DNA of 64,000 nucleotides from Pseudomonas laurylsulfativorans (GTDB lineage Bacteria; Pseudomonadota; Gammaproteobacteria; Pseudomonadales; Pseudomonadaceae), in contig NZ_MUJK01000001.1 in assembly GCF_002906155.1 (NCBI RefSeq), positions 682,001-746,000 on the forward strand, written 5' to 3'. The notes beneath the pieces are model-generated. The model ran no database searches and was not told where the DNA came from. It saw only the letters and a list, made by a program, of their open reading frames with translations. This document shows positions 37,093 through 46,196 of this stretch, in pieces. The position numbers were made by a program, and so were the translations under genes. The first letter of the stretch is position 1; every line of letters begins with the position of its first letter.

Positions 37093-37551
37093 ATGTGCTC
37101 CAAAGGCAGCCGCGGAAAATTTGAATGCCCGCTTTGCAGGATCTTTATGCTCCTGCCCCCCAAACCTGATAACTACTTACCAAAGGTCCGCTCAGGCTTT
37201 TCCTCACAGCGGGAGGAAAAGCCATGGACGTCCCTGTCCCCGCGCCTGCGCTTCTTCGGCAATACGCCGAATGCAGCGCGTAACATCCTTGAGGACATAG
37301 GACTGCTGGTGTTCGTTGCCTGCATGCTGCCGCCGTTCGCCGTCTGGGTGGTTGGCTATCACTTGATGAAGATCAATCCGGCGGTATCGATGGGCGGCAT
37401 GGCCGGTGCCCGCAGTCATTCCGGCCCGTGCCAGGAGGCCGCGACGGAGATCGGCAGCAACGTGCCATGGGTCGGTTTTCCGGTCGCGTTTGCAGTCTCG
37501 GGCATCCTGCTGACGGTCCTCGGCTACTTCGCCATGGTGTTCGCCAATTGA
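37093..37551 (+). CDS. Hypothetical membrane protein
   Basis: The frame of 152 codons has two convincing transmembrane segments in its second half (LLVFVACMLPPFAVWVVGYHL and VGFPVAFAVSGILLTVLGYF). The first 60 residues look non-native and include CPLC, so the true start may be one of the later methionines (37147 or beyond). No family was recognised. It ends 42 nt before the second REPIN array. Confidence 0.45.
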   Translation: MCSKGSRGKFECPLCRIFMLLPPKPDNYLPKVRSGFSSQREEKPWTSLSPRLRFFGNTPNAARNILEDIGLLVFVACMLPPFAVWVVGYHLMKINPAVSMGGMAGARSHSGPCQEAATEIGSNVPWVGFPVAFAVSGILLTVLGYFAMVFAN

Positions 37552-37593
37552 TGCAGGCTCTTGCCAATTAAGTGGTTCCTTACGCAAATTCCT

Positions 37594-38042
37594 GTAGGAG
37601 CCGGCTTGCCGGCGATGGATTCAAGTGCGCCGCGTTTATCCCGGTTGCACGCGTTATCGTTAACGTCCATCGCGAGCAGGCTCGCTCCTACAAGGGACCG
37701 CGCAATACCTGTAGGAGCCGGCTTGCCGGCGATGGACTCAAGTGCGCCGCGTTTATCCCGGTTGCACGCGTTATCGTTAACGGCCATCGCGAGCAGGCTC
37801 GCTCCTACAAGGGACCGCGCAATACCTGCAGGAGCCGGCTTGCCGGCGATGGACTCAAGTGCGCCGCGTTTATCCAGGTTGCACGCGTTATCGTTAACGT
37901 CCATCGCGAGCAGGCTCGCTCCTACAAGGGACCGCGCAATACCTGTAGGAGCCGGCCTGCCGGCGATGGACTCAAGTGCGCCGCGTTTATCCAGGTTGCA
38001 CACGTTATCGTTAACGTCCATCGCGAGCAGGCTCGCTCCTAC
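37594..38042. repeat. Second tandem REPIN array, four copies, period 117 bp
   Basis: Units lie at 37594-37691, 37711-37808, 37828-37925 and 37945-38042, separated by 19-bp linkers (AAGGGACCGCGCAATACCT). The left arm GTAGGAGCCGGCTTGCCGGCG and right arm GCGAGCAGGCTCGCTCCTAC belong to two different REP subtypes, so the arms cannot pair perfectly, unlike the array at 19.6 kb. The centre GTTATCGTTAACG is shared. The 117-bp period is a multiple of three, which creates long artefactual frames on both strands. Confidence 0.95.
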
Positions 38043-38049
38043 AGTTGTA

Positions 38050-38955
38050 TTAGGGCAACGCATACACCCTGAACAGTTTTTTCACGGTAGCGTTGCTCCC
38101 GCCCAGATACTGGTCGTAGGCCTTTTCCACAAAGCCCGAGTAATAGGCTTCACTCAGGGCCGTATCGACCAGCAAGCGAAAGTCTTCGTCGTTACGATCC
38201 ACGATCATCGCCACCGGCGAGTACTCGAAGATGCGGTCCAGGATCATCAGGTTCTTGGCCGCGCCCTCCTTGGCCACTTCGTTTCGCAGCAGCATGCGTT
38301 CGGAGAAGAAGGCATCGGCCTTGCCCTCGGCCACCAGCTTGACGCCCTCGTCGTTGTTGGCCACGGTCACCAGCGAGGCGATCACGTTGAGCAGGCGCAT
38401 CTGCTCGCGAATCCAGTCTTCGGTCACGCCGCCCTCGAGGGTCGCGTAGGTCTGGTTGGCCAGGCCATTGTTGATGCTGGCGCGCCAGGTCGGGCCGGTG
38501 TTGGCAACCTTGCCATTGAGCACATTGAGCAAGGGTTCGGCCGCATCGTTGCGCACCACGACCGAGAGGCCGGCGGTGTAGACCGGTATGGAGTAGCTGA
38601 TCATCTTGCGCCGTTCCAGTGTGGGCGCGGTCGGCGTGCAGAGGATATCGACCTTGCCCTGGCTCACGGCACTGACCTGCTCCGAGACCGTTACCGGCTG
38701 ATAGTGCACTTGCAGGTCGGGCAGGCCCAGCTCGCTCTTGAGCGTGTCGGCGATTTTCAGGCACAAGTCAATGGCATAACCGCTGGCTTTGTCGCCTTCC
38801 TGTTTGCTGAAAGGGGCCAGGTCAGGCAAGTAGCCCAAGGTAAAGGTGTGGCTGCTGCGCACGCGTTCAAGGGTGTTGGCGCCGGCCACCAGCGGCAGCG
38901 TCAAGAGTGCGAAGGCCAGCAGCAGTCTGGTGGTTGTGGCAAATGGTACGTTCAT
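38050..38955 (-). CDS. Periplasmic amino-acid-binding protein of an ABC transporter (GltI-like)
   Basis: The 301-residue precursor has a signal peptide ending in VAGA and the family 3 solute-binding fold: LGYLPDLAPFSKQEGDKASGYAIDLCLKI, CTPTAPTLERRKMISYS and KADAFFSERMLL. It resembles glutamate/aspartate-type binding proteins. No permease or ATPase gene is adjacent; it follows the PotE gene by 48 nt on the same strand, suggesting cotranscription. The REPIN array begins 8 nt after the stop codon. Confidence 0.88.
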   Translation of the reverse strand: MNVPFATTTRLLLAFALLTLPLVAGANTLERVRSSHTFTLGYLPDLAPFSKQEGDKASGYAIDLCLKIADTLKSELGLPDLQVHYQPVTVSEQVSAVSQGKVDILCTPTAPTLERRKMISYSIPVYTAGLSVVVRNDAAEPLLNVLNGKVANTGPTWRASINNGLANQTYATLEGGVTEDWIREQMRLLNVIASLVTVANNDEGVKLVAEGKADAFFSERMLLRNEVAKEGAAKNLMILDRIFEYSPVAMIVDRNDEDFRLLVDTALSEAYYSGFVEKAYDQYLGGSNATVKKLFRVYALP

Positions 38956-39003
38956 GTCCGGTTTCCCCGTATGCAGATGTCTGTGCAGTCCTGATGGCCA
39001 CGC

Positions 39004-40344
39004 CTAAGGATTACCGGCCCTGGCCACGTTGACGGATGGCGCTTCGGTGAAGCGCTTGGCGAGGAATCCATAGAGCAGGTAGCCGACAGCGAGCACCAGG
39101 GTGCCGCCCATCACTGCGTCCTTGCCGCAGGCATACAGGGCGTACAAGGAGTAGGTTACGGCGATCAGCAAGACCACCACGTTACGCGTGTGAATCGCCG
39201 ACGAGACCCCGGCCTTGTGCATGATCACCAGCAGGCCGGTCAGCGCGGTGATATAGGGGATCAGGTTGGTCACCGCTGCCAGGCTGACCAGCTTGCTGAA
39301 CTGGGCGGCGGCATCGGGCGAGATGGTCGACAAGGCCATGAAGGTCTGCAGCACGCCGCAGACGATCATGCCGACGACGGGCGCATTCATCGAATTGACC
39401 TTGCTGAACAGCTTGAGGAACAGGTTCTGGTCAGCCGTCATCTTCGCGGTTTGCGCCAGGGTAAATTGCCAGCCCAGCAGCGAGCCGACACAGGCCATCA
39501 CCGCCAGAGCCATGACGATAGTGCCCACCATCGGGCTGAATATGGTGGCGTAGACCAAGGCGAAGGGTGCCGTGGATTTGGCCAGTTCAGCATTGGGAAT
39601 GATGCCCTGGATCACAGTGGTCGACAGCACATAGACCACGGCGGCCCCCAGGGTGCCGAACAGGCAGGCCAGTGGCACGTTGCGCTTGGGGTCTTCCACG
39701 GCATCGGTGGCCTGGGCCGCCGATTCCATGCCCAGGAAGGCCCACAGGGTCAGGGGGATGGCTTTGCCGATGGCTTCGGAAATCGGCAGGCTATTGGGGT
39801 TCCAGGCGGCGGCCAGCACATCGGGCTTGAACCAGAACCAGCCGATAATACTCAGGCCCGCTACCGGAATGATCACGCCCCACACGGTGAAAGCGCCGAT
39901 CTTGCCGGTGATGCCCGGGCCCCCGAAGTTGGCGAAGGTGGTCAGCCAGATCAGCGCGATCGTGCCGACGCACAGTGGAATGGCACCCGTGCCCAGCCAG
40001 GGGATGAAGGCCGTCATGTAACCCACCGCCGAAATGGCCACGGCGACGTTGGCGATGGCCAGGGACAGGAAGTACAGGTACGAACAGAGGAAAAAACCTG
40101 ACTTTGAATGGGCTTCCTCGGTATAGGCGGACAATCCGCCCGAACGCGGACAGAAGACCCCGCATTGGGCAAAGCAGTAGGCGATGGCCATCGAGCCGAT
40201 CGCGGTGAAGATCCATGACAGCAGCGAGACGGCGCCCAGTTGAGCCATATTGGTGGGCAACATGATGATGCCCGAGCCCATCATGTTGACCGTCACCAGC
40301 GTCGTGAGCCCCATCAGGCCCATTTTCTTGCTTGAATCAGCCAT
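39004..40344 (-). CDS. potE: PotE-type putrescine/ornithine antiporter
   Basis: The 446-residue, 12-helix APC protein follows E. coli PotE closely: VNMMGSGIIMLPTNMAQLG, SLAIANVAVAISAVGYMT, TVWGVIIPVAGLSIIGWFWF, TLWAFLGMESAAQATDAVEDP and IIPNAELAKSTAPFALVYA. PotE exchanges putrescine for ornithine across the inner membrane. In E. coli it is cotranscribed with the inducible ornithine decarboxylase speF; here the equivalent upstream position holds only a 52-codon decarboxylase relic (40430-40588). Its current role may therefore be uptake or exchange uncoupled from that decarboxylase. Confidence 0.92.
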   Translation of the reverse strand: MADSSKKMGLMGLTTLVTVNMMGSGIIMLPTNMAQLGAVSLLSWIFTAIGSMAIAYCFAQCGVFCPRSGGLSAYTEEAHSKSGFFLCSYLYFLSLAIANVAVAISAVGYMTAFIPWLGTGAIPLCVGTIALIWLTTFANFGGPGITGKIGAFTVWGVIIPVAGLSIIGWFWFKPDVLAAAWNPNSLPISEAIGKAIPLTLWAFLGMESAAQATDAVEDPKRNVPLACLFGTLGAAVVYVLSTTVIQGIIPNAELAKSTAPFALVYATIFSPMVGTIVMALAVMACVGSLLGWQFTLAQTAKMTADQNLFLKLFSKVNSMNAPVVGMIVCGVLQTFMALSTISPDAAAQFSKLVSLAAVTNLIPYITALTGLLVIMHKAGVSSAIHTRNVVVLLIAVTYSLYALYACGKDAVMGGTLVLAVGYLLYGFLAKRFTEAPSVNVARAGNP

Positions 40345-40429
40345 CGCAAACTCCTTGCCTTGTTCAGAGTTTTGAACCTGGCCTGGCGACGTGCAGCACG
40401 CAGCCTGACAGGGGCTAATACCTACTGCA

Positions 40430-40588
40430 TCAAACCTTGATCACGTACCCATAGGCGCATTCGGTGTAGTGCTTGAGCGCGTAGAAGAACGGCGGCAGCT
40501 GGCTTTCTTCGTAGGCTTTGATGGCTTCAGGGGAATTACGAAAGCAATCTAGAACCGCATCGCTGGCAGCGATTTTCAAGGCGTTCAT
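40430..40588 (-). pseudogene. Ornithine decarboxylase (SpeF/SpeC-like) mini-relic
   Basis: The intact 52-codon frame reads MNALKIAASDAVLDCF, then EESQLPPFFYALKHYTE, then YGYVIKV. These match three separate parts of inducible ornithine decarboxylase: the N-terminal LKIAxSDxxxDCF, the ETQLRPPFFRALVDY segment preceding the catalytic domain, and the terminal CYVIKP. More than 600 residues, including the whole PLP domain, have been removed by in-frame deletion. It keeps its start codon and lies 85 nt upstream of potE, so the ancestral speF-potE operon is still visible. Whether the peptide is made is unknown. Confidence 0.65.
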
Positions 40589-40918
40589 AACCAGAATCTC
40601 TCAGTCTGTATGACGTTGAAGTTCCTGGGACGATCATCTTCAGAGGCATCATGTCCCGGGGTCAGGAGCGATTGCCCTATTGGGTATAGTTCATTTTTAC
40701 TATTTGTTACTTCTTGCCGGATTTATTTCCTTGACCCACTTTTCTGTGTGGTTCCTGGCGAAGTAACCGGACCTGTTTTCCGCTCTTTCGGTGCTTTAAC
40801 AAACACTAAGTATTAATGCCAAAGCGCTATTTCTCAGCGATCACGCCCCCCCTCTCTATCCCTGAGTGAAACACCCCAAAGGATGCATCCAGCCTTTGGG
40901 GCGCCGCTCATCCAGCCA
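40589..40918. other. Intergenic region upstream of the speF relic
   Basis: Apart from the terminator at 40873-40901 nothing definite is seen. The AT-rich stretch 40690-40740 (TTCATTTTTACTATTTGTTAC) may hold the promoter for the potE unit. Confidence 0.4.
40870..40902 (-). terminator. Terminator of the nuclease gene
   Basis: On the minus strand, CCCCAAAGG and CCTTTGGGG form a 9-bp stem followed by TGTTTC, 17 nt after the nuclease stop codon. Confidence 0.65.
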
Positions 40919-41791
40919 TCAGGTACGCCCTGCGGAACCTGTGACGGGCAAGTTCCCGAGCAGTTTGAGCCCGGTACTCTTCACGAAAGTTTCATAGTCC
41001 ATGGGTTTCTGGATACGGGTTTCTGCGTTAGGCAGCACGTAGGCCCAGGCACGCTTGGACGAGGCGTCATAGACCAGTTTGAACAGGCGAGTCGGCACCC
41101 ACACCTGGTTGTCGCCGATGGTGGAGTAGCCTGGGTCAAACAGCGGACCGGTAAAGACAAACACGTTGCCATCGGCGCGCTTGGCAAACTTCCTGACATC
41201 CGCCTCGACCTTGCTCCAGATCTTGCGGTTATTGGTCGGGTCTTGCGGCACCATGTTCGACAGCGCAAAGGACTGGGCCATTGCATTGGGATTCGGTGCA
41301 TCGGCTGCCGGAGATTGATGGCCACGGTCCACGGCCGGGTGCTGGCTGCGGTAGTCGCTCAACTCAGCGCGCCCACCCTTGGGGATGCGGGGGTCCGGGT
41401 AGAACTGATTGGTGCGCTCCTCCCCTTTGGCATCCTGCAACTGGGCCGCATTCAGGCGTTCAACCACAACCAGTGGGGTCTTGCTGGTTTGCGAGTACAG
41501 CACCGCAAAGTTATCGGAACACAACGCCAGGGGTTTCATGGATGCAGACACTGTGGCGGTGTTGATCGGTTTCGCTGCCGGGAACAACTCTGCACAGCCG
41601 TCAAACGATGGCTGTCTTTGTTTGTTCGAGTAGAGGTTCAGGGCCGCGCTCTGGCTGATCGAGCCCGAGCGGGACGTTTGTTCGTGCTGCGCGGTGGGTG
41701 GCTTGAGCAGATCCAGCAGGCTGCGGGCTTGCGCCCCGGTGGAAAGCAAAACAAGGGCCGACAGCCCAACTGCAATTTTGCGTAGGTACAT
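40919..41791 (-). CDS. DNA/RNA non-specific endonuclease, exported
   Basis: The 290-residue precursor has a signal peptide (cleavage near AQA-RS) and the NUC/NucA fold motif DRGHQSPAAD (about 155-164, His as general base), followed by NMVPQDPTNNRKIW, which supplies the metal-binding Asn. This is the beta-beta-alpha metal family of Serratia nuclease. It is likely periplasmic or secreted. No immunity gene is adjacent, as expected for an exported nuclease kept apart from DNA. Confidence 0.9.
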   Translation of the reverse strand: MYLRKIAVGLSALVLLSTGAQARSLLDLLKPPTAQHEQTSRSGSISQSAALNLYSNKQRQPSFDGCAELFPAAKPINTATVSASMKPLALCSDNFAVLYSQTSKTPLVVVERLNAAQLQDAKGEERTNQFYPDPRIPKGGRAELSDYRSQHPAVDRGHQSPAADAPNPNAMAQSFALSNMVPQDPTNNRKIWSKVEADVRKFAKRADGNVFVFTGPLFDPGYSTIGDNQVWVPTRLFKLVYDASSKRAWAYVLPNAETRIQKPMDYETFVKSTGLKLLGNLPVTGSAGRT

Positions 41792-41917
41792 GGGTTAAAT
41801 CTTCGAATGGAATTGAGGGAAAACGTGCGACGAGGTCGTGCGGGGTTTATTGACCATGACCAGACAGGTTAGTGCGGGGCTGCGTACAGATTCTATTGGC
41901 CGGTGTTCCTCGGAACA

Positions 41918-41967
41918 GCGGTTGGGAAAGCCTGGTCATGCTGTAGCAGCATGACGCTCCCAACCGC
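41918..41967. other. Large imperfect hairpin
   Basis: An outer stem GCGGTTGGGA / TCCCAACCGC and an inner stem GTCATGCTG / CAGCATGAC with a TAG loop give a 50-nt hairpin between the nuclease promoter and the VOC fragment. There is no T-run, so it is either a structured RNA part, a palindromic repeat or a weak terminator. Confidence 0.5.
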
Positions 41968-41990
41968 CGCCCTCTGTACCTGTGACAGAT

Positions 41991-42290
41991 CTAGATCAGC
42001 TGCCCCACATCAATACGATTGCCGTCCGGGTCTTCGAAGACGAATGCCCGCAGACCGTAATCCTGGTCTTTCAGGCGCTTGATGATTCTCGCCCCGTGCT
42101 GGGTGCAGGCCTCATACAGCCTGTCGACGTCCTCCACCATCATCTGGGCCACATTGAAGCTTGCGGGTCGGTGGTCGGGTTGCAGAGTCAGGTGCAATGC
42201 GTCCGAACCGGACGCCATGATCAGCGAAATCGCTCATCGCAGAACCTCAACGATCAAAGTCGCGAACACCGGCCAGTCGGTGCTGGTGAT
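41991..42290 (-). pseudogene. VOC/glyoxalase-family protein, interrupted
   Basis: The open part encodes LHLTLQPDHRPASFNVAQMM, VEDVDRLYEACTQHGARII and FVFEDPDGNRIDVGQLI, the C-terminal half of a glyoxalase/bleomycin-resistance (VOC) fold. In the same frame the homology continues upstream (VFATLIVEVLR) but is broken by TGA just before AISLIMASG. Full VOC proteins of this type have about 120-130 residues. It is probably a pseudogene; the 75-residue frame alone could not fold. Confidence 0.55.
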
Positions 42291-42417
42291 GGTGCCGCAC
42301 CTTGTTTTGCCTGAATGGGCAGGTCGGTGCCTGCCGGGCAGAGGTTATTTTGCGCGACTGTTCAAGTAAAGGGGGTTACTTGAATCATGGGCTACGAGCT
42401 CGCACGACCGGTTGGAG

Positions 42418-43239
42418 CTAGTCCCCGCTGTCATCGACAACCGTGGGGGTCGCCGCCGAGCCTGCCAGGAGGCCTCCGTCGATGTTGAACTCACTGCCGG
42501 TGACGTACGTCGCGTCATCCGCGGCGAGAAACAGGGCCATGGCCGCCACTTCTTCGGGCATCCCGAATCGTCTCAGCGGAGTGTCGCGAACCAGGGCCGC
42601 CATCCGCTCTTCACGGCCTGCGTCGGTGCCCAGCATGGGTTCCCATATGGGGGTGAGGATAGCGGCTGGATGAATCGAGTTGCACCGCACTTTCAGACCT
42701 TGCTCGGCGCAGTAAAGCGCAACTGTCTTGGTGTGATTGCGAACGGCGGCCTTGGATGACGCGTAGGCCGCCGCGCCCGGAATGCCGACCAGCCCGGAGC
42801 GAGAGGAGATATTGATAATGGAGCCCGCGCCTGAATGTCGCATGGCGCGAATGGCGTATTTGCAACCGAGAAATACACCGTCGAGATTGGTGTGATGCAC
42901 AGCGTGCCAGTCCTCCAGGCGCGCATGCTCCGGGTCGTGCCGCACGGCACCTTGCTCAAATCCGGTAATGGCGGCGTTGTTCACCAGGACGTCCAGCCTT
43001 CCGCGTTCCTTCAGAATCTGCGTCGTCACGCGCTGCCAATCCTCTTCGCGCCGTACATCAAGACGCAGGTAGCTGACGCGATCACCGAGTGCGTTTGCAA
43101 CAGTTCTGCCGAGTTCGTCGTTTATGTCGGTGACATAGACAAAGCAATCCTCTTGCACGAAAAGTTGCGCAATCGCAGCGCCGATCCCTTGGGCCGCCCC
43201 TGTAATGAGTGCAATTCTGGAAGTGAGCTTACTGGCCAT
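42418..43239 (-). CDS. Short-chain dehydrogenase/reductase
   Basis: The 273-residue classical SDR has the NAD(P) loop GAAQGIGAA (14-22), VNNAAITG, the catalytic Ser in INISSRSG and YASSK (Tyr and Lys). The C-terminal [12 protein letters not shown] is typical. An acidic residue after the second strand (TDIND) favours NAD. No operon partner indicates the substrate. It is divergent from the MocR-type gene at 43454. Confidence 0.9.
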   Translation of the reverse strand: MASKLTSRIALITGAAQGIGAAIAQLFVQEDCFVYVTDINDELGRTVANALGDRVSYLRLDVRREEDWQRVTTQILKERGRLDVLVNNAAITGFEQGAVRHDPEHARLEDWHAVHHTNLDGVFLGCKYAIRAMRHSGAGSIINISSRSGLVGIPGAAAYASSKAAVRNHTKTVALYCAEQGLKVRCNSIHPAAILTPIWEPMLGTDAGREERMAALVRDTPLRRFGMPEEVAAMALFLAADDATYVTGSEFNIDGGLLAGSAATPTVVDDSGD

Positions 43240-43453
43240 AAGTGATGTAGAGACTCCTTTGGTTAGGCCTGGTCATAACACATCCCTTGGCAAAAGCCCA
43301 AACGCTGCTCCCTCCATGCCTTGCGCTGTGAGCTTTTTGCGCCGTATCGATGCATGCGGTGGATGACTTATCCAGCCCCGCTCGATACCCTTCTCACCCC
43401 AGTGCCTGACGGCCATTCAGGCCAAATCACACGCCATCCAGACGAACGAAATA

Positions 43454-44962
43454 ATGAAATCCTCCGCAGGTTTGCTGTTGTCAGGTATCGAGCTGGACCG
43501 CGCCAGTTCGATCCCGTTGTACCGCCAACTCTACTTGCAGATTCGCAAACAGATTCTCAGTGGCAGGATTCAGGGTGGCGTACGTTTGCCGTCCACCCGG
43601 ACCCTGAGCAAAGAACTGCAGCTTTCCCGAATCAGCATTCTCAATGCGTTCGATCAACTGATTGCCGAAGGTTTTCTGACGTCGCGCACCGGGGCCGGGA
43701 CTTATGTCGGCGATGAATGGGAAAGCCGCGGTATCGATGACGATGAGCACAAGCGCCAGCCCCCTCGCCTGTCCGACCTGAGCCAGTCCATGCTGTCGTT
43801 GCGCAGCGATCATTTCCGCGGCGTTTCCTATGCGGACTGGGCAACCGGAAGCCCGACTTCGTTCCTGCCCAGTCACAGCGCTTACGATGCGTTTCCGCAA
43901 TCGGTCTGGAAGCGACTGATGAACCGCCACCTGCACAAGCCGACCAAGGCCATGCTCGGTTATGGCGAACTACAAGGGTTGCTGGCCCTGCGCGAGGCGA
44001 TTGCCGAATACGTGTTCGATGCCCGGGGCATCGACTGCACTGCCGAGCAGGTGGTCATCGTTTCCGGCGCCCAGCAAGCCTTCAACCTGCTGGGCATGCT
44101 GTTGCTCAACCCGCAGGACAGTTTCTGGATGGAAGATCCGGGGCATATCGCGGCGCGAATCGCGCTCCAGGCCCAGGGTGGTCTGGTCGTGCCGTTGCGT
44201 ATCGACGAACAGGGGATCGATGTCCGGCAAGGCCTGGCTCAGTGCCCTGACGCCCGCCTGGTGTTTACCACGCCTTCGCGTCAGCATCCGTTGGGCATCA
44301 CCATGAGTTATGCGCGGCGCCAGGAACTCATCGATTGGGCCGCCCACAATCAAAGCTGGATCATCGAAGACGACTGCGACAGCGAGTTTCGCTACAACGG
44401 CCGCCCCCTGCCGGCACTCTATGCCATGGACCAATGGGCCCGGGTCATCTACGCCGGGACGTTCAGCAAAGTACTGTTCCCCTCGCTGCGACTGGGTTAC
44501 GTGATACTGCCCAACGCCTTGATCGAACCCTTCTGTACCCTGCGAGCGGTCATGGACCGCAGCCCGCCCACACTGCTCCAGGCTGTCACGGCAGACTTCA
44601 TGCGCGAAGGCCACTTTCTCGGCCATATTCGTCGAATGCGTGCGCTGTACCAGGCACGCCAGCAGGCTCTGGTCGAACAACTGCAGCAACGGTTGGGCGC
44701 TTTCTTCAGGATCACGCCTGTGGAAGCCGGCATGCACCTGATCGCCTGGATGCCCGCGCATCTTGATGACGACACCCTGGCCAGGGAACTCGGCCAGCAT
44801 GGCATTCATACCTATCCGTTGAGTGACTACTGCCTCGAGCATGTCCTGCCGCCGGCGCTGTTGATCGGTTTTGCCAGCACCCCCGAGGACCAGGCCCAGG
44901 CACGCGTCGAAGCGCTGGCCCAGGCCTTGAGCACAATGGGCTATCTGCAGCAGGCCACTTGA
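43454..44962 (+). CDS. MocR/PdxR-type regulator (GntR HTH fused to aminotransferase)
   Basis: The 502-residue protein has an N-terminal GntR winged helix (IPLYRQLYLQIRKQILSGRI, LPSTRTLSKELQLSR) joined by a linker to a fold-type I aminotransferase domain (about 130-490). The PLP lysine lies in AGTFSKVLFPSLRLGY, and the cofactor Asp in IIEDDCDSEFRY. MocR proteins use bound PLP or a PLP adduct as effector. It heads a plus-strand set followed by an isomerase-like and an MFS gene, its likely targets. Confidence 0.92.
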   Translation: MKSSAGLLLSGIELDRASSIPLYRQLYLQIRKQILSGRIQGGVRLPSTRTLSKELQLSRISILNAFDQLIAEGFLTSRTGAGTYVGDEWESRGIDDDEHKRQPPRLSDLSQSMLSLRSDHFRGVSYADWATGSPTSFLPSHSAYDAFPQSVWKRLMNRHLHKPTKAMLGYGELQGLLALREAIAEYVFDARGIDCTAEQVVIVSGAQQAFNLLGMLLLNPQDSFWMEDPGHIAARIALQAQGGLVVPLRIDEQGIDVRQGLAQCPDARLVFTTPSRQHPLGITMSYARRQELIDWAAHNQSWIIEDDCDSEFRYNGRPLPALYAMDQWARVIYAGTFSKVLFPSLRLGYVILPNALIEPFCTLRAVMDRSPPTLLQAVTADFMREGHFLGHIRRMRALYQARQQALVEQLQQRLGAFFRITPVEAGMHLIAWMPAHLDDDTLARELGQHGIHTYPLSDYCLEHVLPPALLIGFASTPEDQAQARVEALAQALSTMGYLQQAT

Positions 44963-45074
44963 CGCAAGGCAAGTGGTCTTATGATTTAACTGATAATGGA
45001 TCTATCGAGAGTTCCTGACTGGCGCGATAAAGGCTGCGCCGGTAGACCCGGTGTCTGAACCAGGAACGACTCGA

Positions 45075-46145
45075 ATGAACAATAAGATCCAGGAACGATT
45101 CAACGCCTTGCTCAGCCACAAGGCTGTCGAGGCCGAAGCGCCCCCCCTGCTGACCGAGGCATTGGCCCGCCAGTTGCTCGACCGACTTGCGCAATTGCGC
45201 TTGTTTGCCCATGCCTACCCCTTGCTGACCAACCTGACCCATGGCCGCGTGACACCTGCTGACCTGCTGGATTTCGCCTATCGCCACGAGCTGCAGGGGC
45301 TGAGCCTGCACTTGCTTGATGGTGAAGAAAACAGCCTGAGTCAAATGGCACCTGCGCAGCTTCAGGCGTTCGCAGACAAGGCCAAGGCACTGGGGCTGGA
45401 CGTGCATCTGGAAATCAGCAGCACCTTGAAAAAAGACGTCGATCAAGTGATCGCCATTGCCAAGGCGCTGGGCACCCGCAACATCCGTGTCTACTCACGC
45501 TACGAAGGGGCGCTGTCCCGGGTCATGGACGTGATCGAGTCAGACCTGCACTACCTTGCGCAGCAGGCTGACGAGCACGACCTGTTCTTCGACTTCGAGC
45601 AGCATGAGGAGCTCAAGAGCGGCGAGATCGCGCAACTGCTCAACCGGCTGAACCACCCTCGCCTGCACGCCCTGTTCGACTTCGGCAACATGATCAATGC
45701 CTGCGAGCAGCCCCTTGCGGCGCTGCGAAACCTGGCGCCGCACATACGCCAGACCCACCTCAAGGGTGTACGCATCGTCCCCGAGCAAAACGGCTTCGGG
45801 CATTACGGCGTGCTGCAAGGCTGTGACGAAGACGACCTGCCCAACGCTCGCATGTTGTTCGAGCTGCTGATGCTCGGCGAATCAACCCCGCAAGTGATCG
45901 CCTTCATTCTCGAGCAGGAAAACCACTACGTTGCCCCGGCCTTCCGCCAGCTCGACGAAGCCGCCGACCCGTTCATTGCCTACCGGGAAATGAGTGAAAC
46001 AGCGCTGCCGGAAGGCTTCTCGCTGGAGCAAATGCTCGCCGGTGAACACCGTTGGGCCAACAACCAGGTCGCCTATGTACGAAGCCTGCTGGCCGAATTC
46101 CGAACCCTGGCCGAGTTGACCCTGGCCCATTGCGCTAACGCCTGA
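45075..46145 (+). CDS. Sugar phosphate isomerase/epimerase-like TIM-barrel protein
   Basis: The 356-residue protein resembles the xylose isomerase-like TIM-barrel family: LDVHLEISSTLKKDVDQ, GTRNIRVYSRYEG, HDLFFDFEQHEELKS with an acidic metal site, then LHALFDFGNMIN and RQTHLKGVRI, where Glu, Asp and His residues would bind a divalent metal. It lies 112 nt after the MocR gene and 51 nt before an MFS gene on the same strand, suggesting one carbon-source unit. AGGA precedes the ATG at 45075 by 9 nt. Confidence 0.8.
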   Translation: MNNKIQERFNALLSHKAVEAEAPPLLTEALARQLLDRLAQLRLFAHAYPLLTNLTHGRVTPADLLDFAYRHELQGLSLHLLDGEENSLSQMAPAQLQAFADKAKALGLDVHLEISSTLKKDVDQVIAIAKALGTRNIRVYSRYEGALSRVMDVIESDLHYLAQQADEHDLFFDFEQHEELKSGEIAQLLNRLNHPRLHALFDFGNMINACEQPLAALRNLAPHIRQTHLKGVRIVPEQNGFGHYGVLQGCDEDDLPNARMLFELLMLGESTPQVIAFILEQENHYVAPAFRQLDEAADPFIAYREMSETALPEGFSLEQMLAGEHRWANNQVAYVRSLLAEFRTLAELTLAHCANA

Positions 46146-46196
46146 ACCTGGCGTGCCTTACGGCACTGCCTACCCAATCAAGCCTGGAGAACAATA

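Noticed and set aside
37524..38994. Long frames on both strands across the REPIN array (179 and 477 codons).
   Set aside because: The 117-bp repeat period is a multiple of three, so any open unit stays open; the plus frame then runs antisense to the binding-protein gene.
43321..43716. A 131-codon plus-strand frame before the MocR gene.
   Set aside because: It overlaps most of the MocR DNA-binding region in another frame and has no recognisable product.
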